Source: Hyphomicrobium nitrativorans NL23 (GTDB lineage: Bacteria > Pseudomonadota > Alphaproteobacteria > Rhizobiales > Hyphomicrobiaceae). From it: DNA of 64,000 bases. The stretch lies in assembly GCF_000503895.1 (NCBI RefSeq), contig NC_022997.1:764501-828500 (forward strand), given 5' to 3'. A program made the position numbers and the translations under genes. Shown here piece by piece: positions 63,957 through 64,000 of the stretch (positions are counted from its first letter, which is position 1; the number at the start of each line of letters is the position of its first letter). Below the pieces are notes generated by a model that saw nothing but the letters and a program-made list of their open reading frames with translations, had not been told where the DNA came from and ran no database searches.

Positions 63957-64000
63957 ATGAAAACGACACCCGTCTCGACCATGGGCCTGATCAACGCGAC
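63957..64000 (+). CDS. flgL: Flagellar hook-filament junction protein FlgL (partial, 5' end)
   Basis: Only the first 14 codons are inside the window: MKTTPVSTMGLINA. The start nine bases after the flgK stop and the similarity of this N-terminus to FlgL of related bacteria support the call. The rest lies beyond the right end. Confidence 0.7.
   Translation, partial: MKTTPVSTMGLINA

Overview
The window looks like part of a chromosome from a flagellated alphaproteobacterium of the order Hyphomicrobiales (Rhizobiales). The best markers are a regulator closely resembling FtcR, the flagellar master regulator of Brucella and Sinorhizobium, directly coupled to flgE-flgK-flgL; the gene orders hemW-rdgB-VOC-rph facing hrcA-grpE-dnaK-dnaJ, and yraN-rsmI facing an LpoA-like lipoprotein; and several promoter-like sites of the alphaproteobacterial general stress sigma factor EcfG. 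The genus cannot be fixed from sequence reading alone; a Hyphomicrobium-like bacterium is a reasonable guess.

Bases 1 to about 25,800 are accessory DNA. (a) 1-2,200: the end of a large protein with a cysteine-rich tail and an unknown conserved-looking gene. (b) 2.2-11.5 kb: a stress island with two ferritin-like DUF892 (YciE/YciF-type) proteins, manganese catalase, a zinc alcohol/formaldehyde dehydrogenase, DUF2243 and other small membrane proteins, a CYP152-like peroxygenase, an HWE/HisKA_2-type sensor kinase and an alpha/beta hydrolase. Five GGAAC-N16-NGTT sites upstream of these genes suggest that most belong to one EcfG regulon. (c) 11.6-25.6 kb: mobile-element backbone with an orphan DnaA C-terminal domain protein, a frameshifted ParB-like gene, a tyrosine recombinase, a secreted S74 autoprocessing protein, a cluster of tiny translationally coupled genes ending in an NPPY methyltransferase, a VirD4/TraG coupling protein, MobC and a MobA/VirD2-type relaxase with a candidate oriT hairpin between the divergent genes. 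No mating-pair apparatus is visible, so this is a mobilizable element, a remnant, or part of a larger conjugative element extending left of the window. It ends beside the 3' end of a tRNA-Ala(CGC) gene, where three copies of a 12-bp repeat resemble integrase arm sites.

From 25.8 kb to the end the content is core chromosome: yggT, DUF167, folD, an L,D-transpeptidase-like protein, comM, gshB, yraN, rsmI, an LpoA-like lipoprotein, a DUF1287 protein, gluQ, an AlkA-type glycosylase, HNH nuclease, dsbB, yqaA, hemW, rdgB, rph, hrcA, grpE, dnaK, dnaJ, pyrF, trmD, ftcR, flgE, flgK and the start of flgL. Between the core genes are small secreted proteins and dispersed hairpin repeats.

Four genes appear broken or shifted in frame: the parB-like gene, the start of DUF2243, hemW (interrupted by a palindromic repeat of about 135 bp) and flgE (shifted at a run of five C). 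Frameshifts in flgE and hemW would be expected to cost motility or anaerobic haem synthesis, so single-base sequencing errors should be excluded first, except for hemW where a whole repeat is inserted.
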